64,000 nucleotides of DNA. Origin: UBA4877 sp002399285. Lineage in GTDB: Bacteria > Bacillota > Thermoanaerobacteria > Thermoanaerobacterales > UBA4877. Every line of letters starts with the position of its first letter. Positions within the stretch are counted from its first letter, which is position 1. The notes beneath the pieces are model-generated. The model was not told where the DNA came from and did no database searches. It was given only the letters and a program-made list of their open reading frames with translations. The DNA lies in contig DAIPGN010000001.1 in assembly GCA_036771835.1 (NCBI GenBank), forward strand, positions 1-64,000, in the 5' to 3' direction. Below are positions 1 through 7,967 of the stretch, piece after piece. The position numbers were made by a program, and so were the translations under genes.

Positions 1-137
1 TTCAGTATGATTTTAGCAAAAACAAACCTTCAATAGTTTCTGCAGGTAATTACTTCATTCCGGGAAGTGAAGTTGATTTAAAGAATGGATCTTTCAGATT
101 AAAAAAAGGCTGTTTTGCAGTAGCACCGACAAGATGA
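1..137 (+). CDS. C-terminal fragment of an unidentified protein
   Basis: An open frame enters from the left edge (first full codon at base 3) and stops at TGA 135-137, giving about 44 residues that end in ...GCFAVAPTR. A short polar and hydrophobic alternation (NYFIPGSEVDL) suggests a beta-rich C-terminal domain, but I do not recognise the family. A hairpin terminator follows about 60 bases later, so this is the end of a transcription unit unrelated to perR. The function cannot be assigned from this fragment. Confidence 0.55.
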   Translation, partial: QYDFSKNKPSIVSAGNYFIPGSEVDLKNGSFRLKKGCFAVAPTR

Positions 138-200
138 GCATAAATGTGCATCTTGATATAGAAAGTATTTAACTTATGCTGAGTTTTATATTTTATTTTG

Positions 201-226
201 AGCGCCAAAAGAGAGGCGCTATTTTT
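201..226 (+). terminator. Rho-independent terminator
   Basis: AGCGCC (201-206) pairs with GGCGCT (215-220) around an 8-base loop, and a T-rich tail (222-226) follows. It closes the gene that enters from the left edge. Confidence 0.75.
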
Positions 227-290
227 ATGTAAGCGGTTTAGGCTATTAATTACCTACATTGCATATATATTAATTAAGGATTATAATTAA

Positions 291-324
291 TTTGTAATCA
301 TTATATATCTGTAATGATTACAAA
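291..324 (+). promoter_or_regulatory. Tandem PerR/Fur-type operator upstream of perR
   Basis: TTTGTAATCATTA (291-303) and TAATGATTACAAA (312-324) are perfect 13-base inverted repeats. Each half also holds its own 7-1-7 Fur-superfamily-like palindrome, centred at 299 and 316. Compared with the PerR box TTATAATNATTATAA they match about 13 and 12 of 15 positions. The centres are 17 bp apart, and the site lies 26-59 bases before the perR start. This suggests autoregulation by paired dimers; the operator role is inferred. Confidence 0.7.
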
Positions 325-349
325 ATAGAATATCAGAAGTGATGCGTCA

Positions 350-790
350 ATGGAAGCTTCATTTGAGGGTTTAAAGCAGGAATTAAAGAAGAGAGATATA
401 AATTTATCATATCAAAGGCTAAAGGTCTTGGAATACCTGACCCTGAATCGATGCCATCCGACCGTAGATCAGATTTTCACCAACCTTCATAGGGATATTC
501 CGACACTGTCAAAGACAACCGTTTATAATACGCTGCGTATTTTGCAGGAAGCGGGTTTAATCAAGGTAGTCACGATCGAGGACAATGAGACCCGATATGA
601 TATCGATGTGGAGGATCACGGGCATTTTAAATGTAAGCTCTGCGGTAAGATATATGATTTTCATACTGATATGAGCTCTTTAACATTCGATGATTTAAGT
701 AATTTTAGGATCGATAGCAAAGACGTATATTTTAAAGGTATCTGTCCTGGATGTCTTTCAAATATAAAAGAGAACAAGAGAAGGGGGTAA
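350..790 (+). CDS. perR: Fur-family peroxide/iron-responsive repressor (PerR-like)
   Basis: This 146-residue winged-helix regulator has the Fur-family layout. The DNA-binding domain covers about residues 5-80. His36 in HPTVDQIF sits where PerR places its oxidisable regulatory His. A DxxxxDHGH metal-binding segment follows, then the structural zinc site CxxC...CPGC near the C-terminus. In PerR proteins, Fe-catalysed oxidation of regulatory His residues releases DNA and derepresses peroxide-defence genes. Here the next genes encode rubredoxin and rubrerythrin domains, the usual PerR targets in anaerobes, 4 bases downstream. The ATG is preceded only by a weak AGAAGTGA ribosome site. A Fur or Zur role is less likely given the neighbours. 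Confidence 0.85.
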   Translation: MEASFEGLKQELKKRDINLSYQRLKVLEYLTLNRCHPTVDQIFTNLHRDIPTLSKTTVYNTLRILQEAGLIKVVTIEDNETRYDIDVEDHGHFKCKLCGKIYDFHTDMSSLTFDDLSNFRIDSKDVYFKGICPGCLSNIKENKRRG

Positions 791-794
791 TGTC

Positions 795-1463
795 ATGGCA
801 AAATACGTATGTTCCGTTTGCGGTTACACCTATGATGAGGCAAAGGGTATTCCCGAAGCGGGCATTGCACCTGGGACAAGGTGGGAAGATCTGCCTGATG
901 ACTGGGTATGTCCAGTCTGCGGTGCGGCAAAGGCGGAATTTGTCAAACAGGGCGCATCTGATAAATCTGCCGGGGTAAAGTCAGAATACGTGACCGATAC
1001 ATCTGCGGACATGCAGGAGCTATCAGCATTGGAGATCAGCGCGTTATGCTCGAATCTGGCACGCGGCTGTGAAAAACAATATAGGCAGGAGGAAGCGGCG
1101 AGCTTCAGGGGCCTGGCCGATTATTATAAATCGGCATCCGCACCCGCCAAATCTCCTAACTTTAACCATTTACTGGAACTTATCAATAAAAACATTGAGG
1201 AAAATTTTCCAAGTGCCAAGGCCGCGGCGTCTGATGCCTGTGATAGGGGCGCGCTTCGTGCTCTTGTATGGAGTGAGAAGGTCACGAAGATATTAAAGTC
1301 CCTTTTGACCCGATATGAGAAGGAGGGCGATGCCATGCTCGAAAATACCGGCGTTTATGTCTGCACTATATGCGGTTTTATCTACATAGGGGACAACCCT
1401 CCGGATATTTGCCCTGTTTGCAAGGTGCCGGGTTGGAAATTTGAAAAGGTCGAAGGGAGGTGA
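795..1463 (+). CDS. Rubredoxin-helical-rubredoxin electron carrier
   Basis: This 222-residue protein has a classical rubredoxin domain (about 1-52; CSVCGY and CPVCG knuckles bind one Fe). A roughly 110-residue helical middle follows. A second, short rubredoxin-like domain closes the protein (CTICGF...CPVCK, about residues 188-215), of the type found at the C-terminus of rubrerythrins. It probably shuttles electrons to rubrerythrin or other peroxide and oxygen reductases. It starts 4 bases after perR with a good site (AAGGGGGT) and overlaps the start region of the next gene, so the three form one operon. The helical part may be a degenerate ferritin-like domain; that is inference. Confidence 0.8.
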   Translation: MAKYVCSVCGYTYDEAKGIPEAGIAPGTRWEDLPDDWVCPVCGAAKAEFVKQGASDKSAGVKSEYVTDTSADMQELSALEISALCSNLARGCEKQYRQEEAASFRGLADYYKSASAPAKSPNFNHLLELINKNIEENFPSAKAAASDACDRGALRALVWSEKVTKILKSLLTRYEKEGDAMLENTGVYVCTICGFIYIGDNPPDICPVCKVPGWKFEKVEGR

Positions 1464-1468
1464 TGAGA

Positions 1469-2449
1469 ATGTCTAAGAAACATGCGGTAAGAAATATACG
1501 TCTGTGCACCAAAGACTGCTTGTGCCTCTACGTATGTCCCACCGGAGCGACAGATACGGAAAACAGCATCATCGATGTTTCGCAGTGTATCGGCTGTGGA
1601 GATTGCGCGGATGCCTGCCCATCCGGTGCAATATCAATGGTACCCGAAGTGTATCCGCTGCAGCAGGACAAAACCGAAGCAGTCGCAGATAAAATGAGAG
1701 CCCTTATGCGAAGCAAGTCGGAGCAGGAGAACATCGCGGCAGGATTACCTGGAAGGTTGGCGGCAGCCATTGAAAAATCCAATCGTATTATGGCGGAAGA
1801 TATTATTCGCGAGGCGGGATACATGCTTCCACAAAGCGACAATGCGCAGGATTTTCTCAAGTCACTATATAACGGCAAGCAGCCGGAAGGTTTTCCAAAA
1901 GGGGAAGTGGAAAAACTATTGGAGGCATTTAATAAAAATAAGGAGGCCCAAAATATGGACGAAAACAAAACACTTAACAATTTGATGGCGGCATTTGCCG
2001 GCGAATCCCAGGCCAACAGAAAATATCTGGCCTATGCCAAGAAAGCAGAAAAGGATGGAAAAATGAATGCGGCCAAACTGTTTAAAGTAGCCGCTGATGC
2101 CGAGACTCTTCATGCCTTAAGGGAATTTGAGGTGGCGGGGAAAGTCGGTTCTACTGACGATAACCTGAAAGATGCCGTAAGCGGAGAAACTCATGAATAT
2201 ACGGAGATGTATCCCGAATTCTTGAAGGAAGCTGAAGCGGAAGACAACAAAGCGGCGGCCAAGGCCTTTACCCTTGCGATGAAAGCGGAAGAGGTTCATG
2301 CTAGGCTCTATAAAGAGGCATTAGAAAATCTTGATGAGACGGAAGAGGTTACCTATTATCTTTGCCCCGTCTGCGGGAACATTGTAACGTCCAGGCCAGA
2401 TAAATGCAGCATCTGCGGCGTTCCGGGAGATAAATTTATCAAATATTGA
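1469..2449 (+). CDS. Ferredoxin-like/rubrerythrin fusion protein
   Basis: The N-terminal part (about 1-60) carries an atypical first iron-sulfur motif (CTKDCLCLYVCP) and a canonical second one (CIGCGDCADACP). A roughly 100-residue linker follows, then a complete rubrerythrin: a ferritin-like diiron domain with ExxH pairs (AGESQANR, EEVHARLY) and a terminal rubredoxin domain (CPVCG...CSICG). Rubrerythrins reduce hydrogen peroxide using rubredoxin electrons. The chosen ATG (1469) follows GGGAGGTGA by 8 bases; GTG 1460 and ATG 1463 are alternatives lying inside that site. The rubrerythrin part has its own ribosome site and ATG at 1955, so a free 164-residue rubrerythrin may also be made. Confidence 0.8.
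   Translation: MSKKHAVRNIRLCTKDCLCLYVCPTGATDTENSIIDVSQCIGCGDCADACPSGAISMVPEVYPLQQDKTEAVADKMRALMRSKSEQENIAAGLPGRLAAAIEKSNRIMAEDIIREAGYMLPQSDNAQDFLKSLYNGKQPEGFPKGEVEKLLEAFNKNKEAQNMDENKTLNNLMAAFAGESQANRKYLAYAKKAEKDGKMNAAKLFKVAADAETLHALREFEVAGKVGSTDDNLKDAVSGETHEYTEMYPEFLKEAEAEDNKAAAKAFTLAMKAEEVHARLYKEALENLDETEEVTYYLCPVCGNIVTSRPDKCSICGVPGDKFIKY
1941..1957 (+). promoter_or_regulatory. rbr: Internal ribosome-binding site and start for rubrerythrin
   Basis: AGGAGG (1941-1946) lies 8 bases before an in-frame ATG (1955-1957). Translation from there gives a free-standing rubrerythrin starting MDENKTLNN (1955-2449), the normal size for the family. The site is strong enough to act as an internal start inside the fusion gene. 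Confidence 0.65.
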
Positions 2450-2478
2450 TACAGTGGTTTTTCTGTGTTTTAGCTTGT

Positions 2479-2520
2479 TTCACATGTACCGCGGCTCAAC
2501 AGGAGATTGGTACATGTGAA
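2479..2520. terminator. Hairpin between convergent rubrerythrin and feoB genes
   Basis: Twelve-base arms TTCACATGTACC (2479-2490) and GGTACATGTGAA (2509-2520) form a perfect stem between two convergent genes. A T run begins about 10 bases past the stem on the + strand. It is probably a bidirectional terminator, though the T tract is not immediately adjacent. Confidence 0.6.
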
Positions 2521-2555
2521 GCCATAAACTTTTTTTGCAGTCAATGATCCACTAA

Positions 2556-4709
2556 TTATGCAAGTCCTAACAGGCGGGCAATGCCTGCCACGATCATGCA
2601 TACGACTATGCCTGTTACAGTCGGTACGGCAAAAGAAACCAGCGTCCATTTGAGACTCTGCGTTTCTTTTTTTATTGTGAGGCAGGTGGTCCCGCAGGGC
2701 CAGTGCATCAGGGAAAAAAGCATAACACATACGGCGGTCAGCCAAGTCCAACCATGATTTACGAGCAGAGCATGCAGCTGCACCAAGCTGCTGAAATCAA
2801 TCAGTGAACCGGCCGCAGTATAGCTCATGATAATAATCGGCATAACGATCTCGTTAGCGGGAAAACCCAGTATGAACGCGAAAAGTATATAACCGTCCAT
2901 ACCCAATAACCTCGCGAAGGGATCGAGAAACCCGGCGCAGTGGTTAAGCAGGCTCAAACCACCCACATGCACATTGGCAAGAGTCCAAATGATAAGACCT
3001 GCCGGCGCTGCCACCGCCACCGCTCTGCCCAGTACGAATATCGTCCTGTCAAGAATGGAGCGGACGATTACGCGGCCGATCTGCGGGCGTCTATATGGCG
3101 GGAGTTCCAGATTGAAGGAGGACGGCATACCCTTCAGTATCGTTTTGGACAACAATTTAGATATAAGTAAGGTCATAATCACGCCGAGTACGATAACACC
3201 GGTCAGTATAAGCGTTAAGCTGGCAGATTTATACGGCCCCATCATTGTTCCGGCAAAAAACATTGTAATGACGGCAATCAGGGTCGGAAATCTGCCGTTG
3301 CAGGGAACAAAATTGTTTGTTATGGTCGCAATCAGACGTTCGCGCGGAGAGTCTATGATACGGCAGCCGATCACCCCGGCTGCATTGCAGCCGAAACCCA
3401 TGCACATTGTCAATGCCTGTTTGCCATGAGCGCATGCCTTTCGAAAGAAATTATCGAGATTAAAGGCAATGCGGGGAAGATAGCCCGAATCTTCCAGTAA
3501 TGTAAACAGCGGAAAGAAGATCGCCATCGGAGGCAGCATGACGGATACGACCCATGCAAGAGTCCGGTACATTCCGTCAACAAGCAGTCCGGAGAGCCAA
3601 GCCGGGACTGAGATGGCTTGAAACAGTCCCGATAGCCTGCCCTGCAGTGCAAATAATCCCGTTGCAATTAATTTAGATGGATAGTTTGCACCCGTTATCG
3701 TAAGCCAGAACACTCCAAACAGCAGTGCTATCATGATGGGAATGCCCGTCAGCTTTGAGGTCAGGATTTTATCAATTTTTGAATCCCGAGCGGCATATTC
3801 TTTTTCCTCAAATTTAATGGTTTTCCGTCCGATGTCCTCGCAGGTCATGACGATTCTAGTGACTACCTGATCCCGCAGCCGATCAGTAGAGATTCCAGCT
3901 GCTTCCAAAAAATTTCTGGCCTCCGTTACCTTATGAGATATTTCATCATCTTGCATTAAATCATATCCGAGATATTCTTTAAGCGACTGAAGCAGGCTTT
4001 CATCCCCATCCAGCAGCTTGAGAGACACCCACCTGCTGCTGATGCGTCCCCGCAAAATCTTGACTAACGCGGGCTCCGGCATGGAAACGGCATTTTCGAT
4101 TTGATCGGTATAAGCAACATGCAGAGGCTTTGATTCTATGGAGCCATCCGTAAGAGAAGCCACTGCGTCCATCAGTTGGTCAAGCCCTTTCCCTGATCTC
4201 GCACTGGTTCCAACGACCGGAATACCCAATTGGGAAGAAATCAGATCCAAATTTATACGGATCTTTTTCTTTTTTGCCTCGTCCATAAGGTTGACGCACA
4301 GGACCACTTTATCGGTGATCTCCATGGTTTGGAGCACAAGGTTCAGATTCCGCTCGAGGCAGGTCGCATCGGCTACTACTACCACTGCGTCCGGCCTGCC
4401 GAAACAAATAAAATCCCTGGCAATTTCCTCCTCGGTCGAGTTGGCCATCAGTGAATAGGTTCCTGGGATATCAACTAAGATAAAGTTATTTCCATGATGG
4501 CGATATTTGCCCTGCGCGTTTACGACAGTTTTTCCGGGCCAGTTGCCGGTATGCTGATTAAGTCCGGTAAGGCTGTTGAAAACGGTGCTCTTTCCCACGT
4601 TTGGATTGCCTGCAAGGGCCACGATCTTATCCGCCGGTGTTTCTTTTTCTATATGCAATCCACAGCAGTTCAATACTCCGGAGCCTGTCGAGCCGCTTGT
4701 CAATCCCAT
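2556..4709 (-). CDS. feoB: Ferrous iron transporter FeoB
   Basis: This 717-residue protein imports Fe(II) across the cytoplasmic membrane. The N-terminal G domain shows the P-loop GNPNVGKST (about 33-41), the G3 motif DIPGTYS and the NLMDEAKK region of G4. A cytosolic helical spacer follows, then a polytopic membrane domain with two Gate-like halves (MCMGFGCNAAGVIGCR and LGFPANEIVMP). The length is normal for the family. It overlaps feoA by 10 bases, so the two are co-translated. The start ATG has GGAGA just upstream. Together with the PerR cluster on the facing strand it makes a local iron and oxidant theme. Confidence 0.95.
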   Translation of the reverse strand: MGLTSGSTGSGVLNCCGLHIEKETPADKIVALAGNPNVGKSTVFNSLTGLNQHTGNWPGKTVVNAQGKYRHHGNNFILVDIPGTYSLMANSTEEEIARDFICFGRPDAVVVVADATCLERNLNLVLQTMEITDKVVLCVNLMDEAKKKKIRINLDLISSQLGIPVVGTSARSGKGLDQLMDAVASLTDGSIESKPLHVAYTDQIENAVSMPEPALVKILRGRISSRWVSLKLLDGDESLLQSLKEYLGYDLMQDDEISHKVTEARNFLEAAGISTDRLRDQVVTRIVMTCEDIGRKTIKFEEKEYAARDSKIDKILTSKLTGIPIMIALLFGVFWLTITGANYPSKLIATGLFALQGRLSGLFQAISVPAWLSGLLVDGMYRTLAWVVSVMLPPMAIFFPLFTLLEDSGYLPRIAFNLDNFFRKACAHGKQALTMCMGFGCNAAGVIGCRIIDSPRERLIATITNNFVPCNGRFPTLIAVITMFFAGTMMGPYKSASLTLILTGVIVLGVIMTLLISKLLSKTILKGMPSSFNLELPPYRRPQIGRVIVRSILDRTIFVLGRAVAVAAPAGLIIWTLANVHVGGLSLLNHCAGFLDPFARLLGMDGYILFAFILGFPANEIVMPIIIMSYTAAGSLIDFSSLVQLHALLVNHGWTWLTAVCVMLFSLMHWPCGTTCLTIKKETQSLKWTLVSFAVPTVTGIVVCMIVAGIARLLGLA

Positions 4710-4954
4710 AGAGATTCTCCATTTGAAACAATTATCTTTTCCGATACGTCGGACCGCAGAGCGATGACTGCTCCTCTTATCAAATAGGCCACCGGATTAC
4801 CGGAAGGACTTTTATATAAAGGCTCGATCTCAGTGCCGTCGATAATGCCGAGATCGAGCATGCGCCTTCTTGCAGAACCATCGGATGTAAGCGCCGCAAC
4901 TCTGGCCTTTTTGCCCATGGGCAGTTGACTGAGGGGAATTTGATTATTATTCAT
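4700..4954 (-). CDS. feoA: FeoA iron transport accessory protein
   Basis: This small SH3-like protein (84 residues from ATG 4954) is the partner of FeoB and probably acts on its G domain from the cytosol. The fold signature is visible as LPMGKKARVAAL...RRMLDLGIIDGTEIEP and a closing IALRSDVSEKI. The ATG at 4954 is preferred because GGAGGG lies 7 bases upstream; a TTG five codons earlier would place this site inside the gene. It overlaps feoB and lies directly behind an inverted repeat, so it is first in its operon. Confidence 0.9.
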   Translation of the reverse strand: MNNNQIPLSQLPMGKKARVAALTSDGSARRRMLDLGIIDGTEIEPLYKSPSGNPVAYLIRGAVIALRSDVSEKIIVSNGESLWD

Positions 4955-4972
4955 GAAGAAGCCCTCCAAAAG

Positions 4973-5005
4973 TTAGCGTTAGGGAAAAGACTTTCCCTAC
5001 GCTAA
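4973..5005 (-). promoter_or_regulatory. Inverted repeat upstream of feoA
   Basis: TAGGGAAA (4980-4987) and TTTCCCTA (4992-4999) form a perfect inverted repeat. It extends outward through TTAGCG and CGCTAA with one bulged base, giving arms of about 14 bp. It lies about 20 bases before the feoA start. It does not match the perR-type operator at 291-324. It could be a metal-regulator site or a leader hairpin. The rest of the gap to 5139 is AT-rich and shows nothing else I can name. Confidence 0.45.
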
Positions 5006-5139
5006 TATATGATGCCTGAATTAAATGTGTTACGAGTATCCTGTACCGCCACGTATTTGGTAATTAAAGTTATCTATGTTATTATTAAATATATAATAAA
5101 GCCATATTAAAATTTATTTTCATATTTTCCGCACTGCTT

Positions 5140-5220
5140 ATGCTGCTGTCTGTCATAGCCGGTTTATACTTTGCTCTGAACAGCGATAAATTTGTAAAGC
5201 TGTGTGGCAAGAAGCGCTGA
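5140..5220 (+). pseudogene. Possible remnant of a small membrane protein
   Basis: An open frame ending at TGA 5218-5220 reads MLLSVIAGLYFALNSDKF from ATG 5140, a single hydrophobic helix with a basic tail (CGKKR). The frame stays open and hydrophobic upstream to about 5095 without a start codon or ribosome site. That pattern fits the C-terminal remnant of a small membrane protein whose beginning is lost. It may equally be chance. Confidence 0.25.
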
Positions 5221-5285
5221 TTGTTTATGGTATGGCAAGAATATTTTCGCGGCATAAAAAAATGATAAAGGTGGAACGGTTGAAC

Positions 5286-5816
5286 ATGGATATAACACCT
5301 AAACTTGTTATTTTGGCAGGTTTACCGGGTACCGGGAAAACCACATTGGCAAGACGGTTATCGAGGAAACTGTCCCTTGTATATCTAAGGGTAGACTGTA
5401 TTGAGGCGCCTTTCATAGAATATGATCCAAAAGCCGGCAGTAAAGGCGAAGGCTATCGGGCACTGATAAATTTGGCTAAGGAGAATCTTAACCTGGGCCA
5501 TGGAGTGATAATCGACACGGTCAATCCGCTGCATCTGAGCCGGGCTATGTTTATGGGGCTATCCATGGAAACAAGAGCTGAAACATTCCAATTTGAACTT
5601 AAAATGAAAGATATTTTACTGCATAAAAAAAGAGTAGAAGAGCGCAAATCAGATATTATGAATCTGAGAGTTCCTACATGGCAGGATGTTCTGGACCGTG
5701 AATACGATGCATGGGATGAAAGCGTAGACGGTCCGGTGACGGTGATATGGGCAGATGACGGTGAGCAAGCCTTTCGCACATGCATTGAAGCTATATGCGG
5801 CACCGAATTATTATGA
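5286..5816 (+). CDS. P-loop kinase-like ATP-binding protein
   Basis: This 176-residue protein starts with a Walker A motif GLPGTGKTTLARRL near the N-terminus and has further kinase-like features (LRVDCIEAP, GVIIDTVNPL). The architecture is that of small zeta-toxin or gluconokinase-like P-loop kinases that phosphorylate small molecules. The substrate is unknown. ATG 5286 is chosen because the P-loop follows directly; earlier in-frame codons lack family-like sequence, and TTG 5280 is possible. The next gene overlaps by 4 bases (ATGA), so the two are co-expressed. Neighbouring acetyltransferases suggest, without proof, a modification or resistance role. Confidence 0.6.
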   Translation: MDITPKLVILAGLPGTGKTTLARRLSRKLSLVYLRVDCIEAPFIEYDPKAGSKGEGYRALINLAKENLNLGHGVIIDTVNPLHLSRAMFMGLSMETRAETFQFELKMKDILLHKKRVEERKSDIMNLRVPTWQDVLDREYDAWDESVDGPVTVIWADDGEQAFRTCIEAICGTELL

Positions 5817-6322
5817 TTCAATCAAAGAGATTGGTCTTTAATGAAATAGACGATAGTGATTTCGACGAGGTTGCCATAATCATGCGGGATGAAGGCGTTC
5901 AAAGGGTATGGGAACACTATTTTTCCGATGACGATGTAAAAGAATGGATAGAAGATCGTAAACGCGGCTATAAAAACAATGGAGCGGATTACTTTTTAGC
6001 CATAAATAAACATACGCAGGAAGTTGTGGGGCAGATCGGACTCCTTAAGGAAAACATAGCAGGCGAAGAGGTATGGGGGATCGGATACATTCTTAAGAGC
6101 AGATACTATGGAAACGGATATGCTGCCGAAGGAGCAATGGCCATGGCGGACTATGCTTTTGATACCTTGAAGGTTCCCAAAGTCATATGTGATATAAGGC
6201 CAATGAATAAATCCTCTATTGAGGTTGCCAAGAGGATCGGCATGGTAGAAACGGGTATATTTGTAAAGGAGTACGGGGATAAAAAAATGCCTCATTTAAT
6301 ATTTGAGTTATACAATAAATAA
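5813..6322 (+). CDS. GNAT family N-acetyltransferase (RimJ/RimL-like)
   Basis: A 169-residue acetyltransferase of the GNAT fold that transfers an acetyl group from acetyl-CoA. The core is visible as GQIGLLKE, then VWGIGYILKSRYYGNGYAAEGAMA (motif A region with acceptor-strand IGYIL and the GNGYAAE turn), then the C-terminal AKRIGMVETGIF typical of the RimJ/RimL subfamily. The substrate is unknown. ATG 5813 overlaps the stop of the kinase-like gene by 4 bases, implying translational coupling. The earlier in-frame start would lie inside the upstream gene. Confidence 0.75.
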   Translation: MIQSKRLVFNEIDDSDFDEVAIIMRDEGVQRVWEHYFSDDDVKEWIEDRKRGYKNNGADYFLAINKHTQEVVGQIGLLKENIAGEEVWGIGYILKSRYYGNGYAAEGAMAMADYAFDTLKVPKVICDIRPMNKSSIEVAKRIGMVETGIFVKEYGDKKMPHLIFELYNK

Positions 6323-6436
6323 TAAATTATCTTTTTTATAGCAATGAGAGCATAAAATAAGTTATTATTAGGCTGAGTGTATTGCTTTGCGTTTTGCCGC
6401 GCTTTCATATTTATATTTTGAAAGGAAGGTAACCGT

Positions 6437-7021
6437 ATGTTAGCATATGCCAATGAAAAGCAAAACCTTAAGATATTTCCATTAAACAGTGCGAGATGGA
6501 ACGATTTTGAATTATTATTCGGCGAAAGGGGCGCCTGCGGCGGATGCTGGTGCATGTCATGGCGGCTTGAAAAATCGGATTTTGAGTTGGGCAAGGGCGA
6601 GCCTAACAAGTCTGCCATGAAGAGTATCGTGCATATGGACGAGCCGGTCGGAGTATTGGCATATGTCGATGACAAACCGGTCGGATGGTGCGCGGTCGCT
6701 CCGAGGGAAGTTTATAAACGTCTGGCAAATTCAAGGGTATTAAAAGAAGTGGATGATAAACCTGTTTGGTCTATCACTTGTCTTTTTATAGCAAAGAATT
6801 TCAGGCGAATGGGTATTTCCACGCAATTGATAAAAGGAGCGGTTGAATATGCTAAATCAAATGGAGCAAATATAGTTGAGGCATATCCGGTGGTTCCTTA
6901 CGCTGATAACGTACCGGATGCTTTTATTTGGACAGGCGTTCCGGCGGCTTTTGAAGCGGCAGGCTTTACCGAGGTAATGAGAAGATCAAAATCAAAGCCT
7001 ATAATGAGATACTATATATAA
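6437..7021 (+). CDS. GNAT family N-acetyltransferase with CGGCWC motif
   Basis: A 194-residue GNAT-fold protein. A conserved Cys-rich signature GACGGCWCMSWR lies near residue 33, and the acetyl-CoA-binding region VWSITCLFIAKNFRRMGISTQLIKGAVEYA lies in the middle (described here in segments: ITCLFI strand, then RRMGIS turn). The C-terminal PAAFEAAGFTEVMRRS is typical of small-molecule acetyltransferases. A clear ribosome site (GAAAGGAAGG) precedes ATG 6437. The gene stands alone, 115 bases after the previous one. The substrate is unknown; the CGGCWC motif marks a widespread Firmicute subfamily of uncharacterised enzymes. Confidence 0.7.
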   Translation: MLAYANEKQNLKIFPLNSARWNDFELLFGERGACGGCWCMSWRLEKSDFELGKGEPNKSAMKSIVHMDEPVGVLAYVDDKPVGWCAVAPREVYKRLANSRVLKEVDDKPVWSITCLFIAKNFRRMGISTQLIKGAVEYAKSNGANIVEAYPVVPYADNVPDAFIWTGVPAAFEAAGFTEVMRRSKSKPIMRYYI

Positions 7022-7108
7022 GTTATATATATGATGGCTAATATTTTGTACATATAAGGATAACGAAAGTTTAGAGTTACAAAACATAGATGTGGGGGGA
7101 ATGCTATT

Positions 7109-7885
7109 ATGAAGGAATATATGGTCAATAAGATGGGCAGCGTGATACGTTATCACGATCTGCCCGGTGAGGATATGCCCATACTTTTTATCCATGGGTT
7201 GGGATGTGCAGGTACGTTTGATTATCCGGAGGTGGCCGCTCAGGGTCCTTTGGACAGCCACCGCCGTATCCTTGTGGATCTTTTGGGTGCCGGATACAGT
7301 GATAAGCCGGATGATTTCGGCTATACCGTTGAGGATCATGTGCAATATCTGCTGGAGTTTATTAACTATTTAGATCTTGACTCGTTTATATTATTCGGCC
7401 ATAGTCTGGGCGGAGCGATTGCCATTTCTTTGGCGGATAAATGCAGGAACAGACTTCATCAGATCATTTTAAGCGAATCAAACCTGGATAAAAGCGAGGA
7501 AGGATCAATAAGCAAGTATATTGCCGGCTTTGAGATGAAGGACTTTATTGATTACGGATTCAGGAAGTTGATAAATGACAGCCGTAATGACGGAAACAGG
7601 ATTTGGTCCGCATCTATGTCGGTATGGCTTCCAAAAGCGGCTTATTTGATGTCAAAATCGGCCGCGGAGGGAGGTAGCCCGTCATGGAGAGATATATTAT
7701 ATTCGCTGGAATGTCCCAGAACATTTATCTTCGGCGAGAAGTCTCTGCCGGATCCCGATGAATGTACCCTTAGGGAGCGTGGTATTCAAATAGAGATCGT
7801 GAAACATGCAGGTCATTCCATGGCATGGGAAAATCCCGAAGGATTGGCTATAGCGATCAGCCACGGGATAGATTGCGCAAAATAA
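7109..7885 (+). CDS. Alpha/beta-fold hydrolase
   Basis: This 258-residue protein shows the alpha/beta-hydrolase fold: an oxyanion-region HGLGCAG near residue 30, the nucleophile elbow FGHSLGGA near residue 98, a late acid (EKSLPDPDE region) and the catalytic His in HAGHSMAWENP near the C-terminus. It probably cleaves an ester, amide or similar bond in the cytosol; no signal peptide is seen. The start is supported by TGTGGGGGG upstream. The substrate is unknown. It is flanked by acetyltransferases in an accessory gene stretch. Confidence 0.8.
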   Translation: MKEYMVNKMGSVIRYHDLPGEDMPILFIHGLGCAGTFDYPEVAAQGPLDSHRRILVDLLGAGYSDKPDDFGYTVEDHVQYLLEFINYLDLDSFILFGHSLGGAIAISLADKCRNRLHQIILSESNLDKSEEGSISKYIAGFEMKDFIDYGFRKLINDSRNDGNRIWSASMSVWLPKAAYLMSKSAAEGGSPSWRDILYSLECPRTFIFGEKSLPDPDECTLRERGIQIEIVKHAGHSMAWENPEGLAIAISHGIDCAK

Positions 7886-7967
7886 ATGCTTAGACACAAA
7901 GGTATAGGTATTTTATAATTTTCAACATGTTGCTTTGTGCGAAGAGGAGCGATGGAGGAAGGCTGTC

